Positions 1 to 8,990 are shown, counted from the first letter of the stretch. The stretch: 64,000 nt of DNA from Trebonia sp964581815 (GCA_964581815.1 CAZORE010000025.1:1-64000), one strand, 5' to 3'. Numbers and translations: made by a program. Notes: generated by a model not told the origin, from the letters alone.

Positions 1-855
1 CGGCTAGTCGACGTCGGCGGGCGCCGTCTTCACCTCTTGGCCATGGGCGAGGGAACGCCCGCCGTTGTCATCGTCCCGGCTTTGGGCAGCAACGTCCTCG
101 AATGGGTTCGCGTCCTGCGCGGCGCCTCGGCAGAGACGACCGTGTGCGCATACGACCGCGCGGGCCTTGGGTGGAGCGACCCGCAGCATGGCACCGCGGG
201 GATCGATGCCATGGCGGACGACTTGCACGCGCTGCTCAAGGCCGCGGACATCGCTCCGCCCTACGTCATTGCCGGGAACTCGATGGGCGGTGTCGTCGCC
301 CGCCGCTTCCAGGCCCGCTACCCGGAGGACGTAACCGGGATGCTCCTCATCGACTCCAGTCACGAGGACCAGGCGCGACGGCTGGGTGACGGCGCCTGGG
401 GCGTCCTCTGGCGCGCCGCGAGAAGGCGGATGCGCGTCCTCGGCCTGCGCCGGGTCGCTGCGCACCTGGGCCTGGTCGGCGGTCTTGACGCGGCCAGCCT
501 CGCCTGGGAGACGGTCCCGGAGTATGAAGGCGCGGCGAAGGCGCTCACCCTCTCGACGAAGGAGCGGCGCGCTGTCGCCCGGGAGATGCTCGTGCTCGGA
601 CGGCCGCTAGGACAGCCGCAGAGCCTGGGAGCGCTCCCGCTGGCCGTGCTCAGCGCAGGGAGCGCCAGCCGCCGGAGGTGGCCCATCTGGGCGCCCTGGG
701 CGCAGCTGCAGGATGAACTGGCCGCCCTCTCGTCGGACAGCGCATACATGTACGCGGTGAACGCCGGCCACAATGTCCACCTGGATGATCCGGGCGTGGT
801 CGTGCAGGCAATCCGCGACCTCGTTGACCGGTGCCGCCGGGACAGGGCGCAGTAA
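1..855 (+). CDS. alpha/beta hydrolase, 5' end cut by window edge
   Basis: Serine hydrolase of the alpha/beta fold acting on an unknown ester, lactone or similar substrate. The reading frame is open from base 1 and reads RLVDVGGRRLHLLA before the first ATG at 43-45, which is the usual strand-1 sequence of this family, so the true start lies upstream of the window. Visible hallmarks are the oxyanion region (VIVPALGSN), YDRAGLGWSDP, the nucleophile elbow GNSMGG near residue 88 of the visible part, and the C-terminal catalytic His in AGHNVHLDDP. It converges on the MMPL gene, with about 50 bp between the two stops. The fold is clear; the substrate is not. Confidence 0.85.
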   Translation, partial: RLVDVGGRRLHLLAMGEGTPAVVIVPALGSNVLEWVRVLRGASAETTVCAYDRAGLGWSDPQHGTAGIDAMADDLHALLKAADIAPPYVIAGNSMGGVVARRFQARYPEDVTGMLLIDSSHEDQARRLGDGAWGVLWRAARRRMRVLGLRRVAAHLGLVGGLDAASLAWETVPEYEGAAKALTLSTKERRAVAREMLVLGRPLGQPQSLGALPLAVLSAGSASRRRWPIWAPWAQLQDELAALSSDSAYMYAVNAGHNVHLDDPGVVVQAIRDLVDRCRRDRAQ

Positions 856-906
856 GCACCTTCAGTGTCGCTTTGGCTGCGGTTCGGCAACGCCCGCCGG
901 GACTGG

Positions 907-3144
907 TCAGTGGGCCTGCCTCCGCTGTTCCTCCGCGGCTGACCGCTGTCCCGGCACGCTGACATCGCCCTCGAGCCGGAGGTTGGGCACCACCGGCGCC
1001 AGCCAGCGCGGCAGCCACCAGGCACGCGCGCCGAGCAGCGACATGATCGCGGGGACCAGGATCATGCGGACGATGGACGCGTCGATGAGCACCGCGAACG
1101 CCATTCCGATGGCGAGCATCTTCACCGTCGGGTCCGGGTTGAGCACGAAGCTGGCGAAGACAACGATCATGATGAGGGCCGCGGTCGTAATCACCCGGGC
1201 CGTGGCCCCGATCCCGATCGCGACGCTGCGGTGCGCGTCACCAGTCACCCGCCAGGCCTCGTGCATCCGGGAGACCAGGAAGACCTCGTAGTCCATTGAC
1301 AGCCCGAACACGATGCAGAACACCAGCATCGGCACGTAGGCCGGGATGGGCAACGTCGACTGGAGCCCGATCGCGCTCGCACCCCAGCCCCACTCGAAGA
1401 TCGCCACGATGACGCCGTAGGCGGCGCCAATCGACAAGATGTTGAGGACCGCGGCCTTGGTCGCGATCACGACCGACCGGAACGCGGCGGTCAGCAGGAA
1501 GAACGAGATGGCGACGACGGCGACGATCAGCAGCGCCAGCCGGCTGGTGATCTGGTCGGTGAAATCGACGGCTCCCGCCGTGGTTCCGGTGACGTAGCTT
1601 GTCGCGGGCTCCTTCGGCAACACATCGTCGCGGAGCGTTTTGACCAGGGCGGTGGTCTGGCTAGCCTGCGGCCGGGTGGTCGGAATGACGTTGAACACCG
1701 CTGTGGTGCCGGACGAGTTGACCGACGCGGGAGTGACGGAAGCGACGCCCGCGGTCTTCGAGATATCGGACTGCATCGTGGACAACAGCGAGTTGTTCGC
1801 GGAGCTGGACTGGCTTGGCAGCTTGACCACGACGGTCAGCGGCCCGTTCACGCCGACCCCGAAGCCCTCAGAGATCAGGTCGTACGCCTGTCGGTTGCTG
1901 TCTGACGTGGGATTGGTCCCGTTGTCCGGTTGGCCGAGCGTCATCGACAACACCGGGATCGCCAGCACGAGAAGCACCGCCACACTGAGCACCGCCCATG
2001 GCCAAGGCCGGTCGCTCACCATCCGGCCCCAGCGGGCGAAGGCGCCGCGTTCATGCTGCTTTTGCATGGCCGCCGCGGTCTGCGCCGCCTGTTCCCGTGC
2101 GGTCTCCGCGCTCTTGCGTGCCCGGACCCGGGCGCGCAGTGCCCGCACCGTCTCCCCGGCAGCCCCCATGAACGCGGTCACCAGGGTCAGCGCCGAGATC
2201 ATCGTGACCACGACGACGATCGCCGCGGCCAGGCCTATCGACCCGACGAAGCTGACCCCCGAGAGGTACAGGCCAAGGACGGAGATGGCGACGGTGCTGC
2301 CTGCCACCACGATCGCGGCGCCGGATGCGCCCCCGGCCCGCCGGACTGAGCGCCCGACCTCCATCCCGTTGTCCAGGTTCTCCCGGTGCCTGGCCACCAG
2401 GAAAAGCCCGTAATCCACGGCAACTCCGAGCCCCAGCAGCGTCGCGATGGTCGGCGCGGTAGTTGGGAACGTGATCACCCGGGCGAGCAGCCCGAGCAGC
2501 GAGAGCCCGCAGAGCACGCTGAAGATCGCAGCGACCAGCGGGATGGCCGCCGCGATCAGCGAGCCGAACATGATCAGCAGCAGCACGAGCGCACACGACA
2601 GGCCGATGACCTCGGACGCCTGGTCCTGCGTCTGCTGGCCGATCTCGCCGGCCCCGGCCCCGTACTCGACCTGGAGGCCCGCTTTAACGGCAGGTGCCAC
2701 CGCATTGTTCAGGTTGTCCAGATAGCTGGCATCGAGCGAGTCCGGGTTGACGCTCCAGCTCACATTGGCGTACGCGATCGTGCCGTTACTGGAGACCGTG
2801 CCCGTATTGGACGACGCGAACGGGCTGACTGCCTTGATGACGTCCGGCAGTTTCGCCACGTTGCTTACCGACTGGTTGACCGCCGCCTGCTGTGCGGTGA
2901 CGGTGCCGCTGTTGGCGTGAAAGACGATCTGCCCGCCATACCCGCCTTGCTGCGGAAAGGTGCTGTTCAGCACGTTGAGGCCAGTCGCGGAACCGCTGCC
3001 AGGAATCGTGTAGTTATTGACGAACTCACCACCGAACGAGTGCTTGGCGCCGAGCAGTCCGCCGAGGATAATCACCCAGCCGATGATGAAAATCCAGTGC
3101 CTCCGGGCCGCGACCCCAGCAAGCCTCTCGAGCAGTAGATTCAT
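907..3144 (-). CDS. MMPL-family RND transporter
   Basis: A 745-residue membrane exporter of the MMPL branch of the RND superfamily, which moves lipids or hydrophobic compounds across the cytoplasmic membrane using the proton gradient. It has the duplicated layout: TM1 near residues 15-35, a large extracytoplasmic loop, a block of helices containing VAVDYGLFLVARHRE near 240-255, a long linker rich in Ala and Arg, a second TM (near 380-400) with its loop, and a second helix block containing LSMDYEVFLVSRMHEA near 625. The two Asp-Tyr pairs are the family's proton-relay positions. It is the last gene after TetR and DoxX, 172 bp behind DoxX, so it may also have its own promoter. Length is normal for single-chain MMPL proteins. 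Confidence 0.93.
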   Translation of the reverse strand: MNLLLERLAGVAARRHWIFIIGWVIILGGLLGAKHSFGGEFVNNYTIPGSGSATGLNVLNSTFPQQGGYGGQIVFHANSGTVTAQQAAVNQSVSNVAKLPDVIKAVSPFASSNTGTVSSNGTIAYANVSWSVNPDSLDASYLDNLNNAVAPAVKAGLQVEYGAGAGEIGQQTQDQASEVIGLSCALVLLLIMFGSLIAAAIPLVAAIFSVLCGLSLLGLLARVITFPTTAPTIATLLGLGVAVDYGLFLVARHRENLDNGMEVGRSVRRAGGASGAAIVVAGSTVAISVLGLYLSGVSFVGSIGLAAAIVVVVTMISALTLVTAFMGAAGETVRALRARVRARKSAETAREQAAQTAAAMQKQHERGAFARWGRMVSDRPWPWAVLSVAVLLVLAIPVLSMTLGQPDNGTNPTSDSNRQAYDLISEGFGVGVNGPLTVVVKLPSQSSSANNSLLSTMQSDISKTAGVASVTPASVNSSGTTAVFNVIPTTRPQASQTTALVKTLRDDVLPKEPATSYVTGTTAGAVDFTDQITSRLALLIVAVVAISFFLLTAAFRSVVIATKAAVLNILSIGAAYGVIVAIFEWGWGASAIGLQSTLPIPAYVPMLVFCIVFGLSMDYEVFLVSRMHEAWRVTGDAHRSVAIGIGATARVITTAALIMIVVFASFVLNPDPTVKMLAIGMAFAVLIDASIVRMILVPAIMSLLGARAWWLPRWLAPVVPNLRLEGDVSVPGQRSAAEEQRRQAH

Positions 3145-3316
3145 TAGCGCTTTGTCCCCCGCCGTTGTCCAGGCACCGCAGACAGAAAGACTGGCTCCTG
3201 ATAGTCACGCCGAGACGGCTGCCGGCGGATCACCCGCAACGGGTGATCCGACAGCAAGGCACCTCAAAGCTCACGGCCTGGGGCGTGCCGCTGGGTACGA
3301 ATCCGCCAGCGGGATC

Positions 3317-3802
3317 TCACCGGGTCGCGGACGGTGCTGGCTGCCCGGTCGCGGCCTTCGTGACCAGCGGCGCGGTCGGCGTCTGCCGCCACAGGCGGCG
3401 GCTGGGGGGACGCAGCCCCCAGGACAGCACCGTCAGGATCGTGAAGATGGCCAGCAGGCCCAGCTCGCCGAGGGCGTAGCCGGTGGTCAGGTGCGAGACC
3501 ATGGCCCCGGTGTAGGTGAAGAAGGCGCCGGCGTAGGCCCATTCCTTGAGCAGCGGGCGACCCGGGATGAGCAGGGCGAACGCTCCCAGCACCTTCCAGA
3601 TTCCCAGCAGTACCAGGAAGTACGTCGGATAGCCCAGGCCTGTGACAAGGTCGGTGACGAAGGGCAGGCGAGCGATGTCCCAGACACCTCCAAGGCCCAT
3701 TTCGCCGACCACCGCCGCAGTAGCTAGCCAGTAGCCGGCCGCCAGGTAACGCGCAGGCCCGTGGCGGCTGGTGCGGGTCATCGGTTCGTTTCTGGTGTAC
3801 AT
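3317..3802 (-). CDS. DoxX-like small membrane protein
   Basis: A 161-residue protein with four hydrophobic segments and the DoxX-like pattern (ATAAVVGEMGLGGV, LVLLGIWKVLGAFALLIPG, EWAYAGAFFTYTGAMVSH). Members are four-helix membrane proteins of poorly defined role, some linked to redox or thiol homeostasis. The ATG at 3802 has an AAGGA ribosome-binding site about 7 bases ahead. It lies 12 bp behind the TetR gene, so the two are almost certainly co-transcribed, with the MMPL transporter following. The C-terminal 30 residues are Pro/Thr/Ala-rich and look cytoplasmic. Confidence 0.85.
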   Translation of the reverse strand: MYTRNEPMTRTSRHGPARYLAAGYWLATAAVVGEMGLGGVWDIARLPFVTDLVTGLGYPTYFLVLLGIWKVLGAFALLIPGRPLLKEWAYAGAFFTYTGAMVSHLTTGYALGELGLLAIFTILTVLSWGLRPPSRRLWRQTPTAPLVTKAATGQPAPSATR

Positions 3803-3814
3803 TCCGGTGTCCTT

Positions 3815-4480
3815 TCAGGTTGGTACCTCGGCGGGGGGGAGCATCTGGTCGATGAGGATCCTTGTCAGCCATCGTTCGTATCGCGCGGGGCGCCAGCCTC
3901 GGTCGGAGACGAGCAACCGGTAGACCTCGGGCGACATGAGCGCGTGGATGATGTCCGCGGCCTCGCGCTCACGCAGTTCCGGCCGCAGGGCCCCGGCGAG
4001 GGCCAGGGAACGGGCGATCTGCGCCTGGCCTTGCTGCCTGTGCCGCGTCTGCTCGGCGAGCAGGGCAGCCGCGGCGGAATCGGAGGCCGCCGCGCTCACG
4101 AGGATCCGGTGCACAGGCTCGGTTCTCGTCATGATGCCGCGGGTGATGCCCGCGAAGCCTGACAGCTGGCTCCTGGGATCTGGGTCCGCGAGGAGCGCAC
4201 GGACGTGGTCCCGGTCCGCCAGCGGGATGGTCTCGTCGTCACCGGCTATCGAGACGTCAAGCAGTGCCTTGAGGATCCCGAGCTTGGAGGAGAAGAGACG
4301 GTACACGGTCGCGGGCGGGACATCCGACACGTCGCTGATGGCCTCGACGGTGGTTCCCGCGTAGCCGCGTTCGAGGAACAGCGTCCGGGCGGCCCGCACG
4401 ACCGCGGCGCGAGCCAGGCGCGTCCGGGCCTGGCCGCTCTTGCCGCCCCGCGAGGCGCGCTGCTTGGCTGTGATAGTCAC
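3815..4480 (-). CDS. TetR-family regulator of the DoxX-MMPL operon
   Basis: A 221-residue TetR repressor. The N-terminal helix-turn-helix spans about residues 25-70 (RAARTLFLERGYAGTTVEAI, then PATVYRLFSSKLGIL), followed by a helical ligand-binding domain. The start is GTG at 4480. Two near-identical palindromes (4483-4503 and 4503-4523) lie immediately upstream and almost touch the start codon, so autorepression and control of the downstream DoxX and MMPL genes are very likely. The ligand is unknown; for TetR/MMPL pairs it is usually a hydrophobic compound or the exported lipid. Confidence 0.92.
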   Translation of the reverse strand: MTITAKQRASRGGKSGQARTRLARAAVVRAARTLFLERGYAGTTVEAISDVSDVPPATVYRLFSSKLGILKALLDVSIAGDDETIPLADRDHVRALLADPDPRSQLSGFAGITRGIMTRTEPVHRILVSAAASDSAAAALLAEQTRHRQQGQAQIARSLALAGALRPELREREAADIIHALMSPEVYRLLVSDRGWRPARYERWLTRILIDQMLPPAEVPT

Positions 4481-4482
4481 AT

Positions 4483-4523
4483 TCTGAGAGTATCACTCTT
4501 AATTTGAGAGTAGAACTCTCAAA
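4483..4523. promoter_or_regulatory. Two tandem TetR-type operators
   Basis: The distal site is a perfect inverted repeat: TTTGAGAGT (4503-4511), 3-bp spacer AGA, ACTCTCAAA (4515-4523). The proximal site has the same core, GAGAGT (4486-4491), spacer ATC, ACTCTT (4495-4500). The centres are 20 bp apart, two helical turns, so two dimers could bind the same face. They sit 3-43 bp upstream of the GTG start of the TetR gene. Confidence 0.8.
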
Positions 4524-4595
4524 TAATGCGGGAATGCTGTGGGCGCCGCCGGCCGGTGCCCCATCGCTAATGCGCGCCGTGACAATGACCGGCTG

Positions 4596-5342
4596 TTACT
4601 CGCGGGGCCGGCCGGCGGCGATTATCGCCGCGAACCGCTGCTCAACCTCGGGGATCCGGTCGGCGTGGGTGAACGCGAGCGGCCGGCGGTGCGTGACCGC
4701 GTCGAACGCGATCCTGGCCGCCTCGTCCGGGGTGATCGCGTCGGGGTAGTCCTCGCGGCTCATCCCGGTGGCGACCTTACCCGGCAGCAGGAGGGTCACC
4801 CCGACGTCGGCGCTGACGGCGGCCAGCTCCTGGGTCAGCGATTCGCAGAGGCCGAGGAGCGCGTGCTTCGCCGCGACGTAGGAACTGATGCCGGGCCGGG
4901 CGGTAACCGAGGCCATCGACCCGGTGACCAGCAGCTGCGCGGGCAGGCCAGCCTCGAGCAGCCGGGGCACGAACGCGCGGACCAGGTGCACCGTGGCCAT
5001 GAAGTTGATGTTCATGACCCGGTCCCAGTCGGCCGCGGTCAGCTCCCAGGCGCGGCCGAGCACCACGATCCCCGCATTAGAGCAGACCAGCTGGACCGGG
5101 CCGAGGGCGAAGGCGGCCCGGGCGAGGCGCTCGATGCCGGCCGGCTGGGACACGTCCGCCACCACCGTCGCCACCACCGCGCCCGACTCGCGCAGCCGGC
5201 CGGCGGCGGCGTCCAGGGCATCGGCGCGGACGTCGGACAGCACGACCCGCAGGCCGCGGTTGGCCGCGGCGGCGGCCAGCGCGTAGCCGATCCCGCTGGC
5301 GCCGCCGGTTACCACCGCGACCCGTCCTGGTTCGATCCGCAT
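4596..5342 (-). CDS. SDR-family oxidoreductase
   Basis: A 248-residue classical short-chain dehydrogenase/reductase, NAD(P)-dependent, probably acting on a hydroxyl or keto group of a catabolic intermediate. It has the cofactor motif TGGASGIG at residues 11-18, CSNAG in place of the usual NNAG, the catalytic Ser in VTGSMASV, and SYVAAKHA giving Tyr and Lys of the YxxxK motif. ATG at 5342 is preceded by GGGAG at a normal distance. It is the last gene of the minus-strand acyl-CoA cluster, 20 bp after another SDR. Confidence 0.9.
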   Translation of the reverse strand: MRIEPGRVAVVTGGASGIGYALAAAAANRGLRVVLSDVRADALDAAAGRLRESGAVVATVVADVSQPAGIERLARAAFALGPVQLVCSNAGIVVLGRAWELTAADWDRVMNINFMATVHLVRAFVPRLLEAGLPAQLLVTGSMASVTARPGISSYVAAKHALLGLCESLTQELAAVSADVGVTLLLPGKVATGMSREDYPDAITPDEAARIAFDAVTHRRPLAFTHADRIPEVEQRFAAIIAAGRPRE

Positions 5343-5362
5343 CCGTGGCTCCCGTAAGGATG

Positions 5363-6130
5363 TCAGCGCGGGGGCATGCGGATGGCGCCGTCAAGGCGGA
5401 TGGTCTCGCCGTTGACGTACCGGTTCTCCAGCAGGCTGACCGCGAGGTGTGCGTAGTCGTCCGGGTCGCCGAGCCGCTTCGGGTGCGGCACCGCGGCGGC
5501 CAGGCCGTCCCTGATGTCCTGCCTGAGGCGGGCGAGCATGGGCGTGTCGAAGGTACCGGGGGCGATCGTGTTCACCCGGATCTGCCTGCTGGCGAGGTCG
5601 CGCGCGGCGACCAGGGTGATGCCGTGCACGGCCGCCTTAGTGGCGGTGTAGGACGTCTGGCCGATCTGGCCGTCGAAGGCCGCGACCGACGCGGTGAGCA
5701 CGATGGCCCCGCGCTCGCCGTCGACCGGCTCGGTGCGGGCGATGCGCGCCGCGCCCAGTCGCAGGATGTTGTAGGTGCCCACCAGGTTGACCCGGACGAC
5801 CTCAGCGAAGGTCTCCAGCGAGCCGGGGTTGCCCTCCTTGTCGAGTATCCGTACCCGGTCACCGCCGCGGCCCGCGCAGTGCACCACCGCGCGCAGCGGG
5901 CCGCCCCCGGCCTCGACGGCGTCGAGCGCGTCGTTCACCGCGGTCTCGTCGGTGATGTCGGCCTTGGCGAAGATGACCCCCGTGCCCAGCTCCGCGAGGT
6001 CGTCATCGGACGGGGGGTTCAGGTCCGCGATGCCCACCTTGGCGCCGGCCGCGAGCAGGCGGCGCACGGTCGCCAGGCCGAGCCCGGACGAGCCGCCGGT
6101 GACCAGGGCGGAAATGGAATCTAGTTGCAC
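5363..6130 (-). CDS. SDR, 3-hydroxyacyl-CoA dehydrogenase (type II/HSD10-like)
   Basis: A 255-residue SDR. TGGSSGLG at the N terminus binds NAD; the catalytic residues are Ser in VLTASVAAF and YTATK. The HSD10-like features (long insert around KADITDETAVNDALDAVEAG, the HCAGRGGD segment, and the DTPMLARL substrate loop) suggest oxidation of 3-hydroxyacyl-CoA. This fits its place directly before a thiolase in the transcript order of a beta-oxidation-like set. The start is GTG at 6130 with AAGGAG 5 bases upstream. The exact acyl chain is not predictable. Confidence 0.88.
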   Translation of the reverse strand: MQLDSISALVTGGSSGLGLATVRRLLAAGAKVGIADLNPPSDDDLAELGTGVIFAKADITDETAVNDALDAVEAGGGPLRAVVHCAGRGGDRVRILDKEGNPGSLETFAEVVRVNLVGTYNILRLGAARIARTEPVDGERGAIVLTASVAAFDGQIGQTSYTATKAAVHGITLVAARDLASRQIRVNTIAPGTFDTPMLARLRQDIRDGLAAAVPHPKRLGDPDDYAHLAVSLLENRYVNGETIRLDGAIRMPPR

Positions 6131-6176
6131 GGCTGCTCCTTGGTGGATGTCGTTGGCGACGGTGTCGGGTAACCGG

Positions 6177-7325
6177 TCAGCTGGCCAGCAGTTCGATGAC
6201 GGTCGCGTTGGCCATGCCGCCGGCCTCGCACATCGTCTGCAGGCCGTAGCGGATCCCGTGGTCGCGCATGTGGTGGACCATCCGGGTCATCAAGATGGCG
6301 CCGGACGCGCCGAGCGGGTGCCCGACGGCGATGGCGCCGCCGAGCGGGTTGAGCCTCGCGTGGTCGGCGCCCGTTTCCGCCTCCCAGGCCAGCGGTACGC
6401 TCGCGAACGCCTCGTTGACCTCGAAGGCGCCGATGTCGTCGATGGTCAGGCCCGCCCGCTTGAGCACCTTGGCGGTGGCCGGGATCGGCGCGGTCAGCAT
6501 GGTCACCGGGTCGTCGCCGGTCACCGCGCCGGAGTGGAACCGCGCCAGCGGCCGCAGGCCGAGCTCGGCCGCCCGCTCACTGGTAGTGATCAGCAGGGCG
6601 GCGCAGCCGTCGGAGATCTGCGAGCTGTTGCCCGCGTGGATGACGCCGTCGTCGAGGAAGGCGGGCTTGAGTGACGCCAGCTTCTCAAGCGAGGAGTCGC
6701 GCCGGATGCCCTCGTCGGCCGTGAGCTCGCCGTCCGGGCCACTGACCGGGACGAGCTGCCCGGCGAAGGCGCCGCCGTCGGTCGCGGCCGCGGCCTTCCG
6801 ATGGGACTCGAGCGCGAACTCATCCAGCTGGGTACGGGACAGGCCCCAGCGGCGGGCGATGTCCTCCGCGCCGAGGCCCTGGCTGAAGCTGTCGCGCTGG
6901 TAGCGCTCCTTGACCTTGGGACCGAACGGCTCGCCGACCGCCCGCGCGGAACCGAGCGGGACCCGGCTCATCGACTCCACGCCGCCGGCCACGACGACCT
7001 CGTAATGGCCGGCGATGACGCTGGCGGCGGCGAAGTGCACCGCCTGCTGGCTCGAGCCGCAGGCACGGTCCAGGGTCACCCCGGGGATCGACTCGGGCCA
7101 GCCGGCCGCGAGCACCGCAAGCCGGCCGACGTTGGTGGACTGCTCGGCGATCTGGGTGACGCAGCCCCAGACGATGTCCTCGATCAGCTCCGGGTCGAGC
7201 TGGTTCCGGCCGGCCAGCGCCGTCAGCACGGACGCCGACAGGTCGACCGGGTGCACTTCCCGCAGGGTCCCCTTGCGGCGGCCGATCGGCGCGCGCACCG
7301 CGTCTACGATTACCGCATCTCGCAC
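6177..7325 (-). CDS. Thiolase (acetyl-CoA acyltransferase)
   Basis: A 382-residue thiolase that cleaves 3-ketoacyl-CoA to acetyl-CoA plus a shortened acyl-CoA, or the reverse. The nucleophilic Cys is in LDRACGSSQQAV near residue 86, the catalytic His in GHPLGASGA, and the second Cys in QTMCEAGGMANA. The length is typical. The start is GTG at 7325 with AGGAAGG about 8 bases upstream; the nearby ATG at 7318 is out of frame. The upstream SDR reads through this start without a stop codon. It works with the neighbouring SDRs, hydratase and acyl-CoA dehydrogenase. Confidence 0.93.
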   Translation of the reverse strand: MRDAVIVDAVRAPIGRRKGTLREVHPVDLSASVLTALAGRNQLDPELIEDIVWGCVTQIAEQSTNVGRLAVLAAGWPESIPGVTLDRACGSSQQAVHFAAASVIAGHYEVVVAGGVESMSRVPLGSARAVGEPFGPKVKERYQRDSFSQGLGAEDIARRWGLSRTQLDEFALESHRKAAAATDGGAFAGQLVPVSGPDGELTADEGIRRDSSLEKLASLKPAFLDDGVIHAGNSSQISDGCAALLITTSERAAELGLRPLARFHSGAVTGDDPVTMLTAPIPATAKVLKRAGLTIDDIGAFEVNEAFASVPLAWEAETGADHARLNPLGGAIAVGHPLGASGAILMTRMVHHMRDHGIRYGLQTMCEAGGMANATVIELLAS

Positions 7326-8112
7326 GAGCTGTTCCTTCCTGTTGGCGCTGGCATAAGACAGAGAGCGCGAAGCCGCCGGTGACGCGCAGCGTCTCCCCGG
7401 TCACGAACGACGCGGCGGGTGAGACGAGGTACAGCAGCGCGTCGACGATGTCACGTTCCTCACCCTCGCGCGGCAGGATCTGCTGCGACATGACGCGGGC
7501 CACTTCGTCCCTTGGCAGCTCCGCCCGGATGGTGTCGGTGAAGATCAGGCCGGGCGCGATCGCGTTGACCCGGATGCCGTCGGCGGCGAACTCACGCGCC
7601 AGCTGGGCGGTGGCGCCGCGGACGGCCAGCTTGGACACCCCGTAGGCGGCGCGGTTCGCGTAGGCGGCCGAGGATGAGATGTTGACGACGACGGCGCCAG
7701 GTCGGCCGCTCATCGCGGGCCGGGCGGCCAGCGAGCAGATGTAGACCCCGATCACGTTGACGTCGAACAGCCGCCGCAGGCCGGCGATGCCGATCTCGGC
7801 CGAGGGCTTGTTGTAGGCGGCCGAGTGCAGGCCGGCGTTGTTGACGAGGATGTCGATGCCGCCGTGCCGCTCCGCGACCTCGCAGAAAACCGCGGCCACG
7901 GCGGCCTCGTCGGCCACGTCGCAGGCCGCGCCGACGGCGCGGCCGCCCTTGCCCGTGATCTCCGCCGCGGCCGCCGCGGCCGCCGCGCCGTCGATGTCGG
8001 CCAGTACCACGTGGGCGCCCCGGGCGGCCAGGGCCGTGCCGAAGGCCTTGCCGAAGCCGCGGCCGCCGCCGGTGATCACCGCTACCTTGCCCTGATAGGC
8101 GTCCTGCGTCAT
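6820..8112 (-). CDS. SDR-family oxidoreductase with missing stop (run-on into thiolase)
   Basis: The first 250 residues form a complete SDR: TGGGRGFG cofactor motif, NNAG, catalytic Ser in NISSSAAY, YGVSK, and the standard C-terminal TGETLRVTGGFALSV reached near base 7360. No stop follows. The frame stays open another 180 codons to 6820, through the start and first half of the thiolase gene in another frame, giving an Arg-rich, non-protein-like tail. The thiolase ribosome-binding site sits exactly where an SDR stop is expected, so a lost stop or a one-base assembly error near 7340-7365 is more likely than a true 430-residue product. ATG at 8112 is the start. Confidence 0.75.
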   Translation of the reverse strand: MTQDAYQGKVAVITGGGRGFGKAFGTALAARGAHVVLADIDGAAAAAAAAEITGKGGRAVGAACDVADEAAVAAVFCEVAERHGGIDILVNNAGLHSAAYNKPSAEIGIAGLRRLFDVNVIGVYICSLAARPAMSGRPGAVVVNISSSAAYANRAAYGVSKLAVRGATAQLAREFAADGIRVNAIAPGLIFTDTIRAELPRDEVARVMSQQILPREGEERDIVDALLYLVSPAASFVTGETLRVTGGFALSVLCQRQQEGTARARCGNRRRGARADRPPQGDPAGSAPGRPVGVRADGAGRPEPARPGADRGHRLGLRHPDRRAVHQRRPACGARGRLARVDPRGDPGPCLRLEPAGGALRRRQRHRRPLRGRRGRRRGVDEPGPARFRAGGRRAVRSQGQGALPARQLQPGPRRGGHRPPLGPVPYPAG

Positions 8113-8164
8113 CGCGTCCCCTTCTCGCCCGCGGCACCGGCGGGCTCGCCGCCGAAGACCCGGG

Positions 8165-8956
8165 TCACCGGTCCTGCCAGACCGGGTCGCGGCGCTCACG
8201 GAAGGCGGCGACGCCCTCGGCCGCGTCCTGCGAGCCGAACACCGGTTCCAGGTAGGCCCGCTGCCGCTGGAAGCCCTCGCCCGCCGGCCAGTCGGCCGAG
8301 TCGACCGCGACCGCCTTGGAGGCCCGCACCGACATCGGCGCGCTCGCGGCAACCTGCGCCGCCAGCTCGAGCGCCGCGGCGAGCGCCTGCCCGTCATCGA
8401 CCAGGCGGTTGACCAGGCCGAAGTGCTCGGCCCGGGCCGCGTCGAGCGGTGCTCCGGTGCAAATGAGCTCCATCGCCACCGCCTGCGGGAGGCGGCGCGG
8501 CAGCCGGAACACGCCGCCGCCGCGTGCGGCCAGCCCGCGGCGCACCTCGGGCAGGCCGAACCGGGCGCCTTTGCCCGCGGTGACCATGTCGCAGGCGAGC
8601 ACGATCTCGAACCCGCCGCCGAGCGCCCAGCCTTCCACCGCGGCGATCAGCGGCTTGGCCGGCGGCCGCTCGACGATGCCGCCGAAACCCCGCACGGGAT
8701 CCCTGATCTGCTCCCCGGCCGCGAACGCCTTCAGGTCCATGCCCGCGCAGAAAGCTGGCCCGGCCCCGTGCAGCACGCCGACCCGCAGCTCGGTGGTGCG
8801 GTCGAGCAGGTCGAGCGCGCGGGCGATCCCGGCCGAGACCGCGCCGTTCACGGCGTTGCGCTGCTGCGGCCGGTTGATGGTGACGACCAGGATGCCGCCT
8901 TCGCGGCGGATCAGGACGTCGTCGGGCGCAGCCGATGGGCCGGCGGCTGATGACAT
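8165..8956 (-). CDS. Enoyl-CoA hydratase/isomerase (crotonase family)
   Basis: A 263-residue crotonase-fold enzyme that hydrates or isomerises a 2-enoyl-CoA. The oxyanion-hole segments are FCAGMDLKAFAAGE (near residue 70) and WALGGGFEIVLACDM (near 110). The C-terminal helix and length match the family. It is likely the first gene of this stretch of the minus-strand unit, followed by the SDR at 52 bp. An AT-rich stretch at about 8991-9010 upstream may hold the promoter. Which crotonase reaction it performs cannot be told from the sequence. Confidence 0.9.
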   Translation of the reverse strand: MSSAAGPSAAPDDVLIRREGGILVVTINRPQQRNAVNGAVSAGIARALDLLDRTTELRVGVLHGAGPAFCAGMDLKAFAAGEQIRDPVRGFGGIVERPPAKPLIAAVEGWALGGGFEIVLACDMVTAGKGARFGLPEVRRGLAARGGGVFRLPRRLPQAVAMELICTGAPLDAARAEHFGLVNRLVDDGQALAAALELAAQVAASAPMSVRASKAVAVDSADWPAGEGFQRQRAYLEPVFGSQDAAEGVAAFRERRDPVWQDR

Positions 8957-8990
8957 GGGCGGTCGGGCTCCCGGTTGGCAGTGAAGAGTC

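Noticed and set aside
2386..3138. Long open frames opposite real genes (for example 2386-3138, 4539-5357, 9212-10549, 29100-30305, 52991-55492)
   Set aside because: They are antisense shadows caused by very high GC at third codon positions; compositions are Arg/Pro/Gly-rich or low-complexity and no domain is visible.
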